A DNA stretch of 7,605 bases, from positions 35,553-43,157 of the forward strand of contig PMDE01000030.1 in the NCBI GenBank assembly GCA_003154335.1, written 5' to 3'. The notes under the pieces are model-generated. The model ran no database searches, was not told the DNA's origin, and saw only the letters and a program-made list of their open reading frames with translations. The DNA comes from Methanoregula sp. (GTDB lineage Archaea > Halobacteriota > Methanomicrobia > Methanomicrobiales > Methanospirillaceae). Both the position numbers and the translations under genes were made by a program. The first letter of the stretch is position 1, and every line of letters starts with the position of its first letter. Shown here piece after piece: positions 5,449-7,605 of this stretch.

Positions 5449-6366
5449 ATGGTCAACGCAGAGAAATTTATCAGCCAGTCGGTAACGGAAATACAAAAAG
5501 CTGCAGGGAATGAAAAAGTCGTCATGGCATTATCCGGAGGTGTCGACAGTTCTGTCTGTGCAGCCATTGCAGCCCGTGCGATTGCTGAGAACCTCATCCC
5601 GATCTATATCGACACCGGCCTTATGCGCAGGGGTGAGACAGAACGGATCAGGACGCTCTTTGGCAATATTCATCTCCAGATTGTTGATGCCGGGGATGAG
5701 TTCCTTGAAGCACTCACGGGAATTACCGATCCCGAAGCAAAGCGCAAAGCCATCGGCGAACGGTTTATCCGCGTATTTGAACGGGAGGCAAAGAAACAGG
5801 GGGCAAAATGCCTGCTGCAGGGCACCATTTATCCGGACCGGATCGAGAGCGAAGGCGGGATCAAAAGTCACCATAATGTAGGCGGCATGCCGCTGCACAT
5901 GGAATTCACCAAAGTGATCGAGCCTATCCGCGACCTCTATAAGGACGAAGTGCGGGAGGTGGCTGGAGCCCTCGGCCTGCCCAAAGAGATCCAGCACCGG
6001 ATGCCCTTTCCGGGGCCGGGTCTTGCAGTACGGATACTAGGGGAAGTTACTAAAGAGAAGGTCGCGATCGTACGGGAGGCAAACGGGATTGTTGAAGATG
6101 AGCTCGTTGAAACATACCGTCCCTGGCAGTGTTTTGCTGCCCTCCTTGGTCTTGGTACCGGGGTCAAAGGGGATAACCGGATTCACGGCTGGATCGTTGC
6201 AATCCGGGCAGTGAACTCAAGAGACGGGATGACTGCAGATCCCCTTAATATCCCGTTTGATGACCTGGTAAGAATCGGATCGCGGATCACCGCCGAAATT
6301 CCCCAGGTTGCCCGGGTGGTCTACGACATTACTGCAAAACCCCCGGCGACTATCGAGTACGAATAA
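5449..6366 (+). CDS. guaAb: GMP synthase subunit B (ATP-pyrophosphatase and dimerisation domains)
   Basis: This 305 aa protein is the synthetase half of the two-subunit GMP synthase found in many archaea. It adenylates XMP with ATP, and ammonia from the separate glutaminase subunit (GuaAa) then yields GMP. The PP-loop SGGVDSS (29-35) binds ATP. Other family motifs are GTIYPDRIES (125-134), KSHHNVGG (139-146), HRMPFPGPGLAVR (183-195) and the C-terminal DITAKPPATIEYE, which forms the dimer interface and binds XMP. No glutaminase domain is fused and no guaAa gene is in the window, so the partner must be encoded elsewhere. ACGGAG at 5436-5441 sits seven bases before the ATG. It lies 12 bases after pyrG, giving a pair of ATP-driven amination enzymes for CTP and GMP. 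A hairpin begins immediately after its stop codon. Confidence 0.96.
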   Translation: MVNAEKFISQSVTEIQKAAGNEKVVMALSGGVDSSVCAAIAARAIAENLIPIYIDTGLMRRGETERIRTLFGNIHLQIVDAGDEFLEALTGITDPEAKRKAIGERFIRVFEREAKKQGAKCLLQGTIYPDRIESEGGIKSHHNVGGMPLHMEFTKVIEPIRDLYKDEVREVAGALGLPKEIQHRMPFPGPGLAVRILGEVTKEKVAIVREANGIVEDELVETYRPWQCFAALLGLGTGVKGDNRIHGWIVAIRAVNSRDGMTADPLNIPFDDLVRIGSRITAEIPQVARVVYDITAKPPATIEYE

Positions 6367-6381
6367 CCTCATTTTTTGAGG
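6367..6381 (+). promoter_or_regulatory. Hairpin between guaAb and argD covering a GAGGAG sequence
   Basis: CCTCA (6367-6371) begins one base after the guaAb stop codon and pairs perfectly with TGAGG (6377-6381) around five T. The 3' arm contains most of GAGGAG (6378-6383), a strong ribosome-binding-like sequence. A ribosome ending guaAb would cover the 5' arm and free it, so this could couple translation. Two cautions apply. GAGGAG is 19 bases from the likely argD ATG, which is long. The T run (6372-6377) could also be a weak terminator. Confidence 0.4.
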
Positions 6382-6402
6382 AGAATACAAAAAAGTCATG
6401 TG

Positions 6403-7551
6403 ATGAGAATGGACAAAACCAGCCAGTATAAAGCGCTCGACGAACGCTACTATATGCCCGCATTTTCGCGCGACCTGGCCCTTGTAAAGGGTGCAGGTTC
6501 GAAAGTCTGGGATGCACAAGGGAAGGAGTACATCGATTGTGTTGCAGGGATTGCTGTCTGCAGTACCGGGCATTGTCATCCTGCTGTCGTAAAAGCGATT
6601 TGCGATCAGGCGCATGAGCTCATCCACTGTTCCAACCTGTATTATATCCCCCACCAGGGAGAGCTCGCAAAGAAACTTGTTGAAATCACCGGGATGCACA
6701 AAGCGTTCTTCTCCAATTCCGGTGCCGAAGCAACGGACGCTGCCCTCAAGTTGGCCCGAGTCCGGACCGGGAAAAAGAAGTTTGTGTCGTTCGTCCACGG
6801 GTTCCATGGGAGGACTGTCGGTTCCCTTGCCGTCACGCACAAACCTGCTATCCGTGAACCGTTTGAGCCCCTCGGTCTCAAATGTACATTTGTCGAGTAC
6901 GGCGATCTCGATGGTCTTGAAAAAGCAGTCGATGCCGATACTGCAGGTGTCCTTGTCGAACCGATCCAGGGAGAAGCCGGGGTCATTATTCCTCCTGACA
7001 GCTTCCTTGAAGGTATCCGGGAGATCTGCGATAACACCGGCTCACTCATGATCGCTGATGAAGTCCAGACCGGGATGGGCAGGACGGGCAGGTGGCTGGC
7101 TGTCCAGCATACAAGGGTAAAACCTGATATTGTCACACTTGCAAAAGGGATTGCGAGCGGCTTTCCCATGGGAGCACTTCTTGCAAGGGAAGATCTTGAA
7201 TTCAAAAAGAGCGAACACGGGAGCACCTTTGCCGGGGGTCCCCTTGCCTGCTCGGCAGCCCTTGCGACGATCGGGGTCATTGAGAAGATCCTGCCCGATA
7301 TATGCAGGAAAGGAGAACGGTTCGGAAAGGGACTGGAAAAATTCGACCCAAGGTTCCGTGGACTGATGATTGGAATGAGTATCGGTGATGCGTGTCCGGA
7401 GATCCAGAAAAAGTGTGCCGGACAGGGAGTGCTGGTTAATTGTGCTGCTGATGGGAACCTCCGGCTGGTCCCGCCGCTCGTAATTACAGATGAGGAGATT
7501 GACTGTGTGGTCAGGGTATTGAATGGAGCGCTTGGTCAGGTCATGTTATAA
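6403..7551 (+). CDS. argD: Acetylornithine aminotransferase (class III PLP enzyme)
   Basis: The 382 aa product is a complete class III pyridoxal-phosphate aminotransferase of ArgD length, expected to convert N-acetylglutamate semialdehyde and glutamate into N-acetylornithine in arginine synthesis (cytoplasm, dimer). From the chosen start, motifs are FFSNSGAEATDAALKLAR near 102-119 (phosphate of PLP), FHGRTVGSLAVT near 134-145, VEPIQGEAGV near 185-194, ADEVQTGMGRTG near 218-229 (Asp219 to the PLP ring nitrogen), Lys248 in TLAKGIASG (codon at 7144, Schiff base) and HGSTFAGGPLACSAAL near 272-287. The ending GVLVNCAADGNLRLVPPLVI is typical of ArgD rather than GABA aminotransferases; other ornithine-type substrates remain possible. 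The start is uncertain: ATG 6403 or 6409 (the latter follows GTGAT at 6400-6404), while a TTG at 6376 lies within the hairpin and is unlikely. It is 36 bases after guaAb and overlaps the next gene by 29. Confidence 0.9.
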   Translation: MRMDKTSQYKALDERYYMPAFSRDLALVKGAGSKVWDAQGKEYIDCVAGIAVCSTGHCHPAVVKAICDQAHELIHCSNLYYIPHQGELAKKLVEITGMHKAFFSNSGAEATDAALKLARVRTGKKKFVSFVHGFHGRTVGSLAVTHKPAIREPFEPLGLKCTFVEYGDLDGLEKAVDADTAGVLVEPIQGEAGVIIPPDSFLEGIREICDNTGSLMIADEVQTGMGRTGRWLAVQHTRVKPDIVTLAKGIASGFPMGALLAREDLEFKKSEHGSTFAGGPLACSAALATIGVIEKILPDICRKGERFGKGLEKFDPRFRGLMIGMSIGDACPEIQKKCAGQGVLVNCAADGNLRLVPPLVITDEEIDCVVRVLNGALGQVML

Positions 7552-7605
7552 AAAAAAGAGCGGCTACGTTTTTGCAAAGAAAGCCGAGGATATTGCCCGG
7601 GAATA
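7523..7605 (+). CDS. Start of a further gene overlapping argD, perhaps a HisC-like aminotransferase (partial)
   Basis: An ATG at 7523, inside the last codons of argD but in another frame, opens a reading frame with no stop before the window edge. The 27 complete codons read MERLVRSCYKKKSGYVFAKK followed by AEDIARE. The segment after the argD stop looks like real coding, with codons in the style of the neighbours and an amphipathic helix at the end. Similar N-termini (a short VR-x-CY strand, then a GY-x-FA-x-KA-x-DIA helix) precede the PLP fold in some archaeal histidinol-phosphate-type aminotransferases, but too little is present to name the gene. AGGG at 7513-7516 could be the ribosome binding site. 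The 29-base overlap with argD suggests the operon continues. Confidence 0.5.
   Translation, partial: MERLVRSCYKKKSGYVFAKKAEDIARE

Noticed and set aside
4888..5496. 202-codon minus-strand frame opposite pyrG
   Set aside because: It is antisense to highly conserved pyrG coding sequence and is explained by the codon bias of that gene. The same holds for 4330-4797 and for 6217-6840 opposite guaAb and argD.
6376..6402. TTG start for the argD-like gene
   Set aside because: It lies within the hairpin, has no upstream binding site, and adds a basic stretch unlike the family.
1..7605. tRNA, rRNA, CRISPR array, insertion sequence, phage, toxin-antitoxin or defence genes
   Set aside because: No cloverleaf pattern, regularly spaced repeat, transposase or integrase motif, or terminal inverted repeat pair was seen. 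The gene content is housekeeping plus envelope-related.

Overview
The window reads as ordinary chromosomal DNA of a methanogenic euryarchaeon, most likely of the Methanomicrobiales (Methanoregula-like). This placement is inferred from gene content and protein style, not from a marker gene. The supporting signs are a GMP synthetase present only as the stand-alone ATP-pyrophosphatase subunit (the two-subunit archaeal form), an ALG5/DPM-like soluble glycosyltransferase, a TPR protein with a signal peptide and a C-terminal membrane anchor, TATA-like boxes about 26 bases before likely transcription starts, and T-rich terminators. There is no tRNA, rRNA, CRISPR array, insertion sequence or integrase.

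Left part (1-1758, minus strand). A small unrecognised gene (76 aa) lies behind a good TATA box placed for a leaderless transcript. Next on the same strand come a family 2 glycosyltransferase of the dolichyl-phosphate-sugar synthase type and a soluble TPR protein that runs off the left edge. The last two genes overlap by ATGA and so are probably translationally coupled.

Middle (1843-3855). A PaaI-like hotdog thioesterase gene on the plus strand converges on a minus-strand gene for a secreted or membrane-anchored TPR protein with six N-glycosylation sequons. The 657 bases between them hold no convincing gene but are rich in stem-loops, including two that compete for the same arm. This is the least explained part of the window.

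Right part (3856-7605, plus strand). An apparent operon runs pyrG (CTP synthase), guaAb (GMP synthase subunit B), argD-like (acetylornithine aminotransferase), then the first 27 codons of a gene overlapping argD, perhaps another aminotransferase. The first two are ATP-driven amidation enzymes that complete CTP and GMP synthesis; the third belongs to arginine synthesis. I found no previously undescribed system with strong support. The best leads are the structured intergenic region, the membrane TPR protein, the glycosyltransferase-TPR pair, and the hairpin that covers a ribosome-binding-like sequence between guaAb and argD.
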